A DNA stretch of 64,000 bases from RUG11551 sp045586185 (GCA_045586185.1 JAZMZV010000225.1:13656-77655), one strand, 5' to 3'; counted from the stretch's first letter, positions 9,053 through 19,139 are shown. Translations and numbers: made by a program. The notes: a model not told the origin generated them from the sequence alone.

Positions 9053-12000
9053 ATGGGCTTTTTTGGAAAAACTGAAAAAGAACTTAACGAAATCGCAAAG
9101 GAGCTGGAAACGAAGGAGCTCGAACTCAAGAATCGCGAAAGCGATGTCAAACGAAACGAAGAAAACATTAAGCACGAGCGCGAATTGCTGGAATCGGAAA
9201 AATCGGCATTTGCTAAAGAACGCGCCGACTATCTTGAAGAAGTTAAACGTACTCAACAGCAGCTGGCCTCCGATCGTTCACAGCTCGAAACTCGCCGACA
9301 AGAACTTGTTCGGCTTGAATCTGAGGCCAAGGTTAATTTTGCCCGCATTCAAGAAGAAGCTTTTAAAGACGTTATCGAAAAGAGAAACGCCGCTCTCGAC
9401 TCTCGCAAAGCCGAATTGGACAACCTCGCTAAAAAAATCGCGTCAGATCTTGCTGCCGCAGTCGCCAAGGAAGGCGAAATCGCCAAGCGTGAGCTTGCCG
9501 TTACAGAACGGGAACAACGCGCTGACGCCGGATTTGCAGACAAAGCGTCTGCTCTTGCCGCTGAAAATGAACGTCAGTGTAAAGCCAATCAACAGATTGC
9601 AAAGCAGTTAAAGGAACGGGAAGAGGCGTTAGCTCTCGAGCTGCAAAACCTCGAAACGGCAAAAGAGGCTCTTCGTCAACGAGAACAAAAGGTTGCCGAA
9701 GCTGAACGACAACGAGACGCCCAATATTCAGATTTGCGTACTGCGCTGGATAAAGAACTCAATTCAAAACAGACGGAATGGCAAAACGAGCTTGACTCAA
9801 AACGCAAATCGTTGATTGAGGAATTGGCAGAAAGAAAGAACAAGCTGTTTTCTGCATTGGACGCTCAAATTGAAGAAATGCGCGCAACCCGCTTTGCTGA
9901 GCTCAATGAAGCGGAAGAAAAAGAACGCACTCGTCTTAGCAATGAAGCTCAAGAGGACGCAGAACGAATTCGCAAATCCGCACAAGACGACGCAGAAAAG
10001 ACGATTAACTCTGCTAAAGAGGAAGCTAATCGAGTCCGGAATGAGATTCAAAACGAGCGAAAAGAATGGGATGCAGAAAAGCAAGCTCAAAAAGCAGAGT
10101 TGAAAAAACAAAATGAAGCCAACGAAAAGAAAGAGAGCGAGCTGTCAAACAAAGAAGACGAATTGAACGGCAAGAAACATGAACTGGACTTGACCAAAAA
10201 TCGTTTGGATACGCGAGCCGCAGAGCTTAAGAAGGAGTTTGACAGTCTTGTTGCAGAACAACAAAAAACGTTTGATGCCGAGACTGAAGGGCTTAAATCT
10301 CAACTCAGCGCTTTGCGTGACAGCCTTCAAATTCAAACCGGGCTTGTAGGCGCTTTTGATCAACTCCAACGCCAATTAGGCAACGACGATCCCGCGGAAG
10401 TGATCAGGAATTTGAATTCCAAAACAAAGGAGCTTCTTGATCTTCGCGAAAAACTCGCTAATCGCCCGACAGAAGAGCGTTACGAACAGCTTGAAGCAGA
10501 AGCTAAAAATCAGAAAGATCGAGCCGACAAATTGAAAGAGGAACTGAGTCTGTACGAAGAGGAAGTTGCTCTGGTGGAAGACCTTCGCCGCAAAAACCTC
10601 ATGCTGGAAGCTGATAATAAAACGCTGGGGCACAACGCAGAGCTCTTTGAAGCGCAAGCCAATGAAGCTCACGCGGAGTTAAAACGCCTTCGCGCCGCCT
10701 ACGAGCATACAGAAGAGGAAGCTGACCGTAAAAAGGAAATTGAGCAACCGCATATTGAAAAAGACAAGTATACGCCTCCTGAAATCGATGGGCACATTGA
10801 TGAAATGGATTGGCTCAACGAGATCTATCAAAAATGCAAGGATTATGGCATAAAGTTCAACAAACGCATTCTTAAAGCGTTTCATACTGCAGTTAAAACA
10901 GCGGAGTGGTCGCCTCTTACTGTTTTGGCTGGCGTTTCCGGCACAGGCAAATCGGAACTGCCCAAACTGTATTCACATTTTGGCGGCTTGCTTTTTGAGA
11001 TGGTGTCTGTTCAGCCGAACTGGGATTCACAGGAATCCATGCTTGGGTTCTTCAATTCCATTGATAATAAATTCGACGCTCAGCCGGTGTTGCATTTCCT
11101 TGCTCAAAGCCAGAAAGATTATTCAGACGAATATCCCGGTTTGAGAGACGCTGTCTGCATGATTTTGCTGGATGAAATGAACCTTGCACACCCGGAACTC
11201 TATTTTGCCGAATTTCTGAGCAAATTAGAGAACCGCCGTGGAAAGAAGAAGTTAAATGAACTGCCAGATTTGGACGTTAAAATCGGCGCAGGCATGAAGC
11301 CCTATAAATTACCGCTCGGACGCAATGTTCTGTGGACAGGAACGATGAACCAGGATGAAACAACCAAATCGCTTTCTGACAAGGTTCTTGACCGTTCAAT
11401 TATCATTCATTTCCCGCGTCCAACAGAGTTGAAACGCCGGCTGGAACTTAAGCCTCTCGATAACAAGAACAGAAGACCTCAGCTTATTCATAGAAAAGAT
11501 TTCTTCAAGTGGTTTTCAACAGAGTCTCCATTCAGCGATAAACAGATTAAACCATACAAAGAGTTTATTGAACAGATAAATGATTCGTTGAGCGTAGCCG
11601 GCCGCGCTATCGGTCACCGAGTCTGGCAATCTGTCGAGTACTACATGGCAAACTATCCTGATGTTCGAATAGCAATATCAAAAGGCGGAGATGAAAGCGA
11701 CCTTCAAAAGGCAATGCATATTGCATTTGAAGATCAGCTTGTCCAAAAAGTTATGCCCAAACTGCGCGGAATTGACACTCGCGGCAAATCAAGAACCGAT
11801 TGCCTCGATAAAATCCGAGGTCAGCTCAATATTGGCATTGCCGGAAGTTCATTTAATCTTAATGAAGACTTCGATCTTGCTTGTGAACTTGGCTATGGTC
11901 AGTTTATTTGGATGTCAGCCAACTACCTCAACAATGAATTGGAAGACTCGTCCAGCGACGATTTTAACGCGGGAGACGTCGAGGTTACTTCTAACAACGC

Positions 12001-12133
12001 CTCCAGCGCCATTCCAGTTCCAAATTGGTTTAGTCCTGGCAATCCAAAACGTGAAGAGATATGGCGTAAACTTCCACGAGAAAAACAGGAAGAGATCATC
12101 TCTTCGATTGAACATTATAATGGCAATAAATAG
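9053..12133 (+). CDS. Coiled-coil McrB-type AAA+ GTPase
   Basis: A 1026-residue protein. Residues about 1-580 are almost entirely charged heptad-like coiled coil rich in Glu, Lys, Ala and Gln. Residues about 600-900 form an AAA+ domain of the McrB GTPase clade: Walker A GVSGTGKS (G627-S634), Walker B LLDEMNLA (D707-E708) and the McrB-type MNQDE segment (M765-E769). A coiled coil of this length on an McrB homologue is the defining trait of CoCoNuT systems (CnuB-like, from memory). GGAGG lies upstream of the ATG, and the next gene, an McrC-type protein, follows after 8 bp. Expected role: an NTP-driven ring that recruits or translocates for the McrC partner. Confidence 0.9.
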   Translation: MGFFGKTEKELNEIAKELETKELELKNRESDVKRNEENIKHERELLESEKSAFAKERADYLEEVKRTQQQLASDRSQLETRRQELVRLESEAKVNFARIQEEAFKDVIEKRNAALDSRKAELDNLAKKIASDLAAAVAKEGEIAKRELAVTEREQRADAGFADKASALAAENERQCKANQQIAKQLKEREEALALELQNLETAKEALRQREQKVAEAERQRDAQYSDLRTALDKELNSKQTEWQNELDSKRKSLIEELAERKNKLFSALDAQIEEMRATRFAELNEAEEKERTRLSNEAQEDAERIRKSAQDDAEKTINSAKEEANRVRNEIQNERKEWDAEKQAQKAELKKQNEANEKKESELSNKEDELNGKKHELDLTKNRLDTRAAELKKEFDSLVAEQQKTFDAETEGLKSQLSALRDSLQIQTGLVGAFDQLQRQLGNDDPAEVIRNLNSKTKELLDLREKLANRPTEERYEQLEAEAKNQKDRADKLKEELSLYEEEVALVEDLRRKNLMLEADNKTLGHNAELFEAQANEAHAELKRLRAAYEHTEEEADRKKEIEQPHIEKDKYTPPEIDGHIDEMDWLNEIYQKCKDYGIKFNKRILKAFHTAVKTAEWSPLTVLAGVSGTGKSELPKLYSHFGGLLFEMVSVQPNWDSQESMLGFFNSIDNKFDAQPVLHFLAQSQKDYSDEYPGLRDAVCMILLDEMNLAHPELYFAEFLSKLENRRGKKKLNELPDLDVKIGAGMKPYKLPLGRNVLWTGTMNQDETTKSLSDKVLDRSIIIHFPRPTELKRRLELKPLDNKNRRPQLIHRKDFFKWFSTESPFSDKQIKPYKEFIEQINDSLSVAGRAIGHRVWQSVEYYMANYPDVRIAISKGGDESDLQKAMHIAFEDQLVQKVMPKLRGIDTRGKSRTDCLDKIRGQLNIGIAGSSFNLNEDFDLACELGYGQFIWMSANYLNNELEDSSSDDFNAGDVEVTSNNASSAIPVPNWFSPGNPKREEIWRKLPREKQEEIISSIEHYNGNK

Positions 12134-12141
12134 GCATAGTA

Positions 12142-15100
12142 ATGACACTCGAACAATTATATAGCAATTACTCGTCCAAAAGCGGGAACGCTCGTGAATT
12201 GTTTACTCAGACGCATTGGTACTCTTCCATTGCGGAATTTGATCCGCGCACTCACGAAGCGTTTCCGCAGTCGCTTAGCATGTTGCTTCGCAAGATAGCA
12301 GAGCAGGAAAAGCTGTCTCTAACGGGTAAACCGCATACGTTAAAAGATCGATTGTGGCGTATTATTGTTCACGCGCAAGAGTCTTTGACGGCGCTTTTGC
12401 GCAATCTCAACGAATCTCCGTTTCGAGATCATGCGGTTTTGCCATTGCGCGACGTTCGAGAACTTGACACCTCGTCTTTTATGGCGCTGTCGCGCCGTCC
12501 TGGACGCAATGTTCGAGAAAAGCTCGCCGGCAAGCCTTATTTACAGGCGGTGCGGCGTTATCAATCCGTTGACTTGCCTGAAAACAGCCTTTTGAAAGCG
12601 TTTGCCGAAAGATTGGCGGAGTTTTTAGAGCTTCGAGTTGAGTATCTTCATGATCAGGAATCTGATGAATTGCTATATCAAATTCGTTCCTGGCTTACAA
12701 CCGACGAAGCTAAATCAATTCGACGTTGGGAAAACCTTCCTCCCAATAATACGCTGCTTTCTCATAAAGATTATCGTCACGTTTACGATTCCTGGCGCTG
12801 GCTTCAATCGCTTGACGACGATCTTGAAAATGATTTAAAAATGATAAGCGCGCGTCAAAAGACAATGCAGCAATGGCGGGAATACGGTAAAATGTATGCG
12901 GAATCCAGGCATTTGTTTGCTGAGGAGCCTGTTCTTTTTGATTATGACAACTTTGAGATTCGTCTCTGGGATAATCAACCGCATTTTCAAAGAGCGACGT
13001 CTTTTTCACGTCCTAAAGACATTGATTGTATTGACGCCCCTGTTTGCATTGATCTTGCTGAAATTCATCCGCGATATTCATTTTTAACAGGAACAGCAGC
13101 GTCGCCAATTAAAGAATTCCCTGACACATTTATTTGGCAGCGCTGGGAAAATGAGGAATCTCCGGTTCCTTCTTTTGACATTGATCTGTTCAATGCGGAC
13201 GCCGTCTTTTTACATCCCGATACAACAACCATTTCCGCGCCGGAACTCTTTTTTTCAAAGAATCATACGCTGGAACATCTCGGCTTCGCAGCGCTAACGT
13301 TTGCAAAGAAGCTCCGGGAACAATTTCAAAATGATATATTGTTTTGGCTGCAGCCCGATTATCTCAATGACTTTGAGTTGAATATTACCAGACGAAATAT
13401 TAACGCATGTTTCCCTAAAGCAGAACCGCTCCCAAGATCCGTTGCCGCTGTGTTTGAAAAAGTGGATTACCAAAGTATAAAGGAAGGTTATGTCGTTCTC
13501 GTTACAGACGCTGTCGGAGGAAAACTGTGCGCTACAAAGCTGGAAGCAAAGTTTGATCCCGACTTAAACAAACGGCTGCCAAAAACCAATGGTTTTTATT
13601 GGGAGCGTCAACCTACTATAATACTTTCGAACAATAATTCCGACGATAATTCGCAAATTATTTACGATATTTATTCTGTAGATGAAAAGCAGACGTGGTT
13701 TCATCCTCAAAAGCCCAAAACCAATGCGGTTGTCAATCAAAAGATATTACAAGAGAATCATATCGGTCATTTTGACAGAATTCTCAATATTACCGAAAGC
13801 CCTGTTTGCGGGGGCGTCAAGCTTTTTGCCATGCAGCAGCGCGCTGGCGATATTCCGCTGTGGCGCGATCAGATTCCAGAACTTTCTATCAAACTAATCG
13901 TTAATGGACGTTATCAGCGCTTTTACCTTGTTACCAGAGGTACAACAATCAAACCTATTCGAGGACAGGCTGTTACAATTCCAATTGACCAGGAATTTAC
14001 CCTTCAGGCAGGAAAACGGTACTTTCAGTTGCCGTTAAACATTGGTCAAAATGAAGATGAAATGGGGTTTTCCGCCATGCTTGAATCTCCGGCATTTCCG
14101 CTTAAGAATGATTTGAAGTGTAAACTGAACATGACGTTTACCTATGGCGCGGACGACCCTTATTGTCTGATCTTTGAACCTGATGACAAATCCATTCAAC
14201 CAATTCGAGTTAAATGGGAGAAGACATTTGAAGAAATTATAACTGACGCTCCAGCTCCTGACTATCCCAAGCCGATGACGTGGGATGATTTACGTCGAGT
14301 GCCCAAACGCGATGGAGAAGGAACGCATGATTTGTTAGAATGGGTGCCAAGATCAACAGTGTATTTTGATAATGCATTGTATTATCCACCGCCTAAAAGA
14401 GTTGTTGGTTATATTATAGATCAGTGGAGCGTTGATAGATATGATTATCGTTATGCCCATGCCAAAACTGACAGCTTGGATGAAACTGTTTTTATTCATG
14501 AAAAAAGTTTTGTAGAGGGTTATTACTATTCTTATTATGGAGTAGGTTCGTATATCTCGTTTATTTTACATGAACGTGAAGGAAGGTATTCTGGATCAAG
14601 GGTCGCTTCCTCGGATTATCAGGATGAAAGAAAATTAAAAAATCTTGACGAACTTGATTCCGATATTATAAACAGGATACATAAATCATTGTATTTCCCA
14701 ATTATTCAAATCTGGCGCGATGGCCGTTCGATTTCAGACAATCTTTGTCCTATCGAATTCAAGAATGCGATAGATAATATTATCGTGTATTTGAATATTC
14801 TAACTGATCAAGACGCGATACCTGACAATATCAAAAATGAGATTCGGATTTTACTCTCATTTATGCACAAAGACGCGCCGCCGGAATGTGTACAATGGCT
14901 ATGTGAACAAGTGCGGAACAATAACATATTGGATTGCCGCACCGTCGGTTTTGCTTTGGGCGACGTATCAGCGCCCTGGCAAAAGGATATTTTTAAGGAA
15001 CTGATTCAACATGCAGACAAAGATGCGTTTCGCGTTTTTGCGTACGCAATATGGCGTTACAAGCGCTTTGTTGATCTGTTTAGCTATGATGAATGTCTGA

Positions 15101-15516
15101 CTATAATAAATGGCGTCTTGTCAATGCTTGAAGACATTACGAGCAGTTTTGACAACAAAAATGAGAATACCAAAAGATCTGTACTTAAACGGCTGCGTTT
15201 GGCGTCAGCGCTGCTTGAGCTTCTATTAGGCATGCTCAGAACGCGTTGTTCGTCTAATGAAGATATCAAAATGCTGTTACAGCCTCATCAGAAAATTACC
15301 AAGGAATTGGCGAAACAGGTTGAACGTGTAGAAGATATTATTGCCAGATCCAACTTTGAGTTGCGTTCTCGAATTCAACTTGGAGAACTTCCTCCTAAAC
15401 CGAAAGATGATAAAACCCCGGACTTGCTTTATGCGCTCCGTCTTTACCTGACAGGAGATACTGGAGCAAACGCCATTCGAATTACAGGAGTTGTCGACGA
15501 TTCCGATGATGATTAA
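12142..15516 (+). CDS. DUF2357 McrC-type partner protein
   Basis: A 1124-residue protein. The N-terminal third contains a DUF2357-like segment, for example SRRPGRNVREK followed by a helix with ENSLLKAFAERL, which is typical of McrC relatives paired with McrB GTPases. The middle is beta-rich and the C-terminal third helical. I could not identify a convincing PD-(D/E)xK nuclease core, whereas canonical McrC has one; either it is diverged or this protein is only the bridging subunit. The Shine-Dalgarno is weak. The gene lies between the GTPase and the CARF-nuclease gene, so cutting may have moved to that neighbour or to the HEPN protein. Confidence 0.75.
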   Translation: MTLEQLYSNYSSKSGNARELFTQTHWYSSIAEFDPRTHEAFPQSLSMLLRKIAEQEKLSLTGKPHTLKDRLWRIIVHAQESLTALLRNLNESPFRDHAVLPLRDVRELDTSSFMALSRRPGRNVREKLAGKPYLQAVRRYQSVDLPENSLLKAFAERLAEFLELRVEYLHDQESDELLYQIRSWLTTDEAKSIRRWENLPPNNTLLSHKDYRHVYDSWRWLQSLDDDLENDLKMISARQKTMQQWREYGKMYAESRHLFAEEPVLFDYDNFEIRLWDNQPHFQRATSFSRPKDIDCIDAPVCIDLAEIHPRYSFLTGTAASPIKEFPDTFIWQRWENEESPVPSFDIDLFNADAVFLHPDTTTISAPELFFSKNHTLEHLGFAALTFAKKLREQFQNDILFWLQPDYLNDFELNITRRNINACFPKAEPLPRSVAAVFEKVDYQSIKEGYVVLVTDAVGGKLCATKLEAKFDPDLNKRLPKTNGFYWERQPTIILSNNNSDDNSQIIYDIYSVDEKQTWFHPQKPKTNAVVNQKILQENHIGHFDRILNITESPVCGGVKLFAMQQRAGDIPLWRDQIPELSIKLIVNGRYQRFYLVTRGTTIKPIRGQAVTIPIDQEFTLQAGKRYFQLPLNIGQNEDEMGFSAMLESPAFPLKNDLKCKLNMTFTYGADDPYCLIFEPDDKSIQPIRVKWEKTFEEIITDAPAPDYPKPMTWDDLRRVPKRDGEGTHDLLEWVPRSTVYFDNALYYPPPKRVVGYIIDQWSVDRYDYRYAHAKTDSLDETVFIHEKSFVEGYYYSYYGVGSYISFILHEREGRYSGSRVASSDYQDERKLKNLDELDSDIINRIHKSLYFPIIQIWRDGRSISDNLCPIEFKNAIDNIIVYLNILTDQDAIPDNIKNEIRILLSFMHKDAPPECVQWLCEQVRNNNILDCRTVGFALGDVSAPWQKDIFKELIQHADKDAFRVFAYAIWRYKRFVDLFSYDECLTIINGVLSMLEDITSSFDNKNENTKRSVLKRLRLASALLELLLGMLRTRCSSNEDIKMLLQPHQKITKELAKQVERVEDIIARSNFELRSRIQLGELPPKPKDDKTPDLLYALRLYLTGDTGANAIRITGVVDDSDDD

Positions 15517-15529
15517 GGAGAAATAATAT

Positions 15530-17911
15530 ATGCAAAACACAACAGAAACAAATCGACATAAAATCGTCATTATCAACCGCGCGGTTTCCGGTTCAGGGAA
15601 AACGTCCATGACGAGATACGTCATCGAGGATTTGCGCGCGCATGGGTTGTCGGTTGCGGTTTGTTCGACGGACGACTTTTTTATGGTGGATGGCCGGTAC
15701 GTTTTTGAAGTGGAAAAGCTCAATGGTTATCACGCTGAGAATCTTGCCAATTTTACGGCGGAACTCGAACGCGGTACGGACGTCGTAATCTGCGATAACA
15801 TGAATCTTTTGCCGTGGCAGTCTCAGCCGTATACCGATGCCGCCCGAAAGTACAACTATCGCATTCTTTTCCTGAACTTCCTTCCTCGCGAACTGGAAAA
15901 GCATCTCGCTTCGCAGATTGTTACTCCAGAAAAGCCGGACGCTCATGGGCTGCCCAAAGAGGTTTTGGAGCGCTTTATTCAGAATTTCTACGATTACAAC
16001 GATCTTCTTGATCGAAATACCGTTCGAGATATCAAACGCCATCATGTTTTTACCTGGAACTATGTCGATAATGTGACAATGGATACCGGTGAGCTTGCAC
16101 AGTATTTCGATTCTGATGCGGTTATTACGTTTAGTCACGACGAATTTGACGATTACAAAATGACGCTTGCGGACACGATAATGCAGTTCATGCTCGCGAC
16201 AGACGATGATCTTAAACAACGCGGAATTAAAAAGCATTTTCTTCTGACCTGGTATGGCATTACCGATTTGCGCGCATCCCTGGGATTTGAACCGACAGAC
16301 GGTCCGGTATTAGGGGCTTTACGCACAGGACGCTTCACGGATGTTATTATTTTAGGATATACTAATCCGAACAAATCCAAGGACGTTTTTTCTGACGCCT
16401 TGCGACAGGAATGGGAGAATCTTCGCAATCAACCGCTTGAAACCAGGCTCGCTTATCCTCGTAACAAAGTTCAGGTAATCGTTGACGCTGTCAGCAACAC
16501 AGACAACGGGCACGCTATTTTTCTGGATTTTATAAAAGCGGCTCAACTTCCTGTACGCATTCAATTTTTACCGCAGACGCTTTCTCATCTTAATGACGCC
16601 AGAGCAATTGACGAAGCCGCGAGGACGGCATTGCACCTCGCGTTATGTGATGAAGGGGAAAAGGACGTTACATGTTTTCTTAGCCCGGGCACTCCAGTGA
16701 TGGCGTATACCTGGGGCATGGTTTCGCGAACCAACCCCCAGCTGAATCTGCGCGTTATCGCAAGTTCAGACCCGCGCAAGCCGCCGGAAGACATCAATCT
16801 CCCCAAAGATTTGACGTCTCCTTTTCTTGATGTGAAAAACGATAATCGTTCGACAGCGTTTGACGTTGTAATACATCTTCTCGGAACGGGTACGAATATT
16901 CCACAATATTTCAGTACGGTTCAGTTTCCTGCTCGAACGCATTGGTTTATCACGTCGGCAGATTCCAATCGATTGGATGGTTTGCAGCGTCTTCTTCCTC
17001 CGGATTCTACGATGGGTATAAAATATATTGATGCATTTAATCCCAAAGAATCTCTTCAGGCTTTTGAATCCATAATTCAACAGTTGCCGTCATCTACTCG
17101 AATTGGAGCCGATCTGACCGGCGGCACCAAGTTAATGTTTGCAGGCGCATTAAGCGCATGCAACGAGTTTCTTAATGTTGAACCGTTCTATTATGATATA
17201 AAGGAAAACAATATTACTTTTATTCGGACTGGCTCTAGTATTCCGTTCAAAGGGGTCAGGACGATTGACGGCTTTTTCACGGCTAATGGATTTGATATTT
17301 CTAACCGTGGATACTGGGAGGACAAACCAATCCGAGAGGAAAGAAAAGAAATTACCTTAAAGCTTTGGGAGAATCGCAGCGTATTTGAAAGGCTTTATAA
17401 TAATAAAGCTTTTCAAAACTTGAAAAAAACGGATTCGCGATTTCATATTTCATCAAAGGGCATCATCGTGTCTCTAAAGGACAGTAAACCAAAAATAATT
17501 TTAAATGGCGAATCCTTGTCGGTTCCGGATTGTACAGATTTCGTTTCTTATTTGGGCGGCGGCTGGTTGGAAGAATACGCTTATTTGTATTATCTGCCCA
17601 AGTTGATGGATAAAACTTTTTTTGATTTGAGAATAGGAATGTCCGTTGTTCGTTCTGGAGACGTGCTTAAACCAGGTGAAATGCCGACTGGCGAATTTGA
17701 TTGTGTATTTACGGACGGCTACCGTTTGTTTATTGTGGAGTGTAAAGCCAGACCGATTACACAGGAGCATATTCAGAAACTGGAAAACAATTTAAAGACC
17801 TATGGGGGCATTGCAGCGAAGGGGATTTTTATCTCCACAGAGCCAGTTCATCCCGCTATTCGAGATCGTATTGACAGTTCAACGTCAATTCAATTGATAT
17901 ACCCTCAATAG
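15530..17911 (+). CDS. P-loop kinase-CARF-CARF-nuclease fusion
   Basis: A 793-residue multidomain protein. Residues 1-190 form an N4BP2/zeta-like P-loop kinase: Walker A SGSGKTS with K24, then STDDFF and DVVICDNMN. Residues about 225-430 resemble the RtcR-type CARF sensor (LTWYGITDLRASLG, then GALRTGRFTDVIILGYTNP). Residues about 440-590 resemble the second CARF lobe of Card1/Can2 (DUF1887) proteins with DLTGGTK (D528-K534). The C-terminus is a PD-(D/E)xK nuclease with D724, E737 and K739 (FIVECKA) and an upstream acidic pair E681/E682. AAGGAG precedes the ATG. It is the last gene of the operon, 13 bp after the DUF2357 gene. The domain calls are by motif. The combination suggests a ligand-activated RNA/DNA nuclease with an end-modifying or nucleotide kinase attached. 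Confidence 0.8.
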   Translation: MQNTTETNRHKIVIINRAVSGSGKTSMTRYVIEDLRAHGLSVAVCSTDDFFMVDGRYVFEVEKLNGYHAENLANFTAELERGTDVVICDNMNLLPWQSQPYTDAARKYNYRILFLNFLPRELEKHLASQIVTPEKPDAHGLPKEVLERFIQNFYDYNDLLDRNTVRDIKRHHVFTWNYVDNVTMDTGELAQYFDSDAVITFSHDEFDDYKMTLADTIMQFMLATDDDLKQRGIKKHFLLTWYGITDLRASLGFEPTDGPVLGALRTGRFTDVIILGYTNPNKSKDVFSDALRQEWENLRNQPLETRLAYPRNKVQVIVDAVSNTDNGHAIFLDFIKAAQLPVRIQFLPQTLSHLNDARAIDEAARTALHLALCDEGEKDVTCFLSPGTPVMAYTWGMVSRTNPQLNLRVIASSDPRKPPEDINLPKDLTSPFLDVKNDNRSTAFDVVIHLLGTGTNIPQYFSTVQFPARTHWFITSADSNRLDGLQRLLPPDSTMGIKYIDAFNPKESLQAFESIIQQLPSSTRIGADLTGGTKLMFAGALSACNEFLNVEPFYYDIKENNITFIRTGSSIPFKGVRTIDGFFTANGFDISNRGYWEDKPIREERKEITLKLWENRSVFERLYNNKAFQNLKKTDSRFHISSKGIIVSLKDSKPKIILNGESLSVPDCTDFVSYLGGGWLEEYAYLYYLPKLMDKTFFDLRIGMSVVRSGDVLKPGEMPTGEFDCVFTDGYRLFIVECKARPITQEHIQKLENNLKTYGGIAAKGIFISTEPVHPAIRDRIDSSTSIQLIYPQ

Positions 17912-18038
17912 TCTTGATTTTTGCTCTTTTTCGTTTTGCGGGTTAAAGTGAACCAGCCGAAAAAGAAGGGCGTCCACAAGATAAATCCAGTCGGAACCGT
18001 CAAACGCGCCCTGTCGTCAATTTCAAAGGTAATTTTAA

Positions 18039-19139
18039 ATGGTTAATCGTAATTTGGCACACAATTTGGATGCTGCCTCAAGTCTTTCGGATTGGGAAGA
18101 CGAACTCAATCAGGCGTTGGAAAATCGGGTTTTGGATGCTGCCTCAAGTCTTGCGGATTGGGAAGACGAACTCAATCACGCGTTGGAAAATCGGGTTTTG
18201 GATGATGCCTCAAGTCTTGCGGATTGGGAAGACGAACTCAATCAGGCGTTGGAAAATCGGGTTTTGGATGCAGGAAAAGAATGGCGTACTCCGGAAGATT
18301 TTGGTTCTAACCGTATCGTCGAAGGCATTATCGTCCGCATTGACAATGAATTCGTCTTGGTTGATATCGGAGCGAGGAACGAAGGCGCAATTAAACGCGA
18401 CGAATGGACCGAAGATGAAGAAGCGCCTCAGGTTGGTCGGAGAGTCCGAGCTGTTATTGAAGAAGATGAAGATTCCGAAAAATCGCAACGCGACTGGATC
18501 ATGCTCTCCAAGCGCAAGGCGGAACAGATCGAAGCGTGGGAAAACGTTTTGAAGCAGGTTCACGAGGGAGACGTTGTCGAAGGCATCGTAACCCGTAAAA
18601 TCAGAGACGGTTTGCTGGTTGATGTGGGCGTCAATGTCTTTTTGCCGGCTGATCAGGTTGACATTCATCATACCAACATTACTGATTTTATTGGCAAGAC
18701 AGTTCAGTGCGTCATTCAGAGAATTGACAATGCTCGCCGCACTATCTATGTCAGCCGCCGCGCCCTGATTGAAGAAGAACGCAAGGAACAGAAGAGTCGC
18801 TCTGAGCGTCAAAAAGATTCTTCTCCTTTAAGCAGCGCGGTAAATACGGCGCCAGCTTCCCCTAAATCGAACAATGACTCTGAAGCAAGATCCTTATTGC
18901 TTTTGATTCAAAACTGGCCCCATATTGTTCACGATGGCTGGATTCTTTACAGCGATCAAAAAAATGGCGGCGTGTATATGGTTCGTGAAAACGGAACAGA
19001 TAAAACGGACATTCGAGAGTCATTTGGTTCTATTGCTCCGGATAAGTTTATCTCCGTTGTAGAAAATGGTTCCGACTGGGTTATTTTATATGACGCTAGA
19101 AATCACGGAACTAACGCTGCGGTCGTCCATATTCCGTAA
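18039..19139 (+). CDS. Truncated ribosomal S1-like protein with novel tail
   Basis: A 366-residue protein. Residues about 10-75 are three near-identical copies of a 22-residue acidic helix. Two S1 RNA-binding domains follow (from VEGIIVRIDNEFVLVDIG and from GDVVEGIVTRKIRDGLLVDVG) that look like the first two domains of bacterial ribosomal protein S1. After a Ser/Pro linker comes a roughly 85-residue tail (PHIVHDGWILY, VRENGTDKTDI, VVENGSDW) shared with the broken gene downstream. Full S1 proteins usually have four to six S1 domains, so this is not rpsA itself. It follows the CoCoNuT-like operon after 127 bp, in which I see no clear promoter or terminator. An accessory RNA-binding or decoy role is possible but unproven. 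Confidence 0.8.
   Translation: MVNRNLAHNLDAASSLSDWEDELNQALENRVLDAASSLADWEDELNHALENRVLDDASSLADWEDELNQALENRVLDAGKEWRTPEDFGSNRIVEGIIVRIDNEFVLVDIGARNEGAIKRDEWTEDEEAPQVGRRVRAVIEEDEDSEKSQRDWIMLSKRKAEQIEAWENVLKQVHEGDVVEGIVTRKIRDGLLVDVGVNVFLPADQVDIHHTNITDFIGKTVQCVIQRIDNARRTIYVSRRALIEEERKEQKSRSERQKDSSPLSSAVNTAPASPKSNNDSEARSLLLLIQNWPHIVHDGWILYSDQKNGGVYMVRENGTDKTDIRESFGSIAPDKFISVVENGSDWVILYDARNHGTNAAVVHIP
18066..18263 (+). repeat. Three tandem 66-bp in-frame coding repeats
   Basis: Units at 18066-18131, 18132-18197 and 18198-18263 are nearly identical at DNA level, each encoding 22 residues beginning LDAASSL or LDDASSL. The near-identity of third codon positions implies recent duplication, so copy number may vary between strains. 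The repeats lie inside the S1-like gene, upstream of its first S1 domain. Confidence 0.95.

Noticed and set aside
1..17911. BREX or DISARM as the identity of the left operon
   Set aside because: No PglZ-type phosphatase, no methyltransferase and no DrmA/B-like genes; the McrB-type GTPase with coiled coil fits better.
15530..17911. Type III CRISPR accessory nuclease only
   Set aside because: No Cas10 or other cas gene is seen and the protein is the last member of a different operon; CARF may bind another ligand.
18066..18263. Tandem repeat as a CRISPR array
   Set aside because: Units are directly adjacent 66-bp coding repeats in frame with no spacers.
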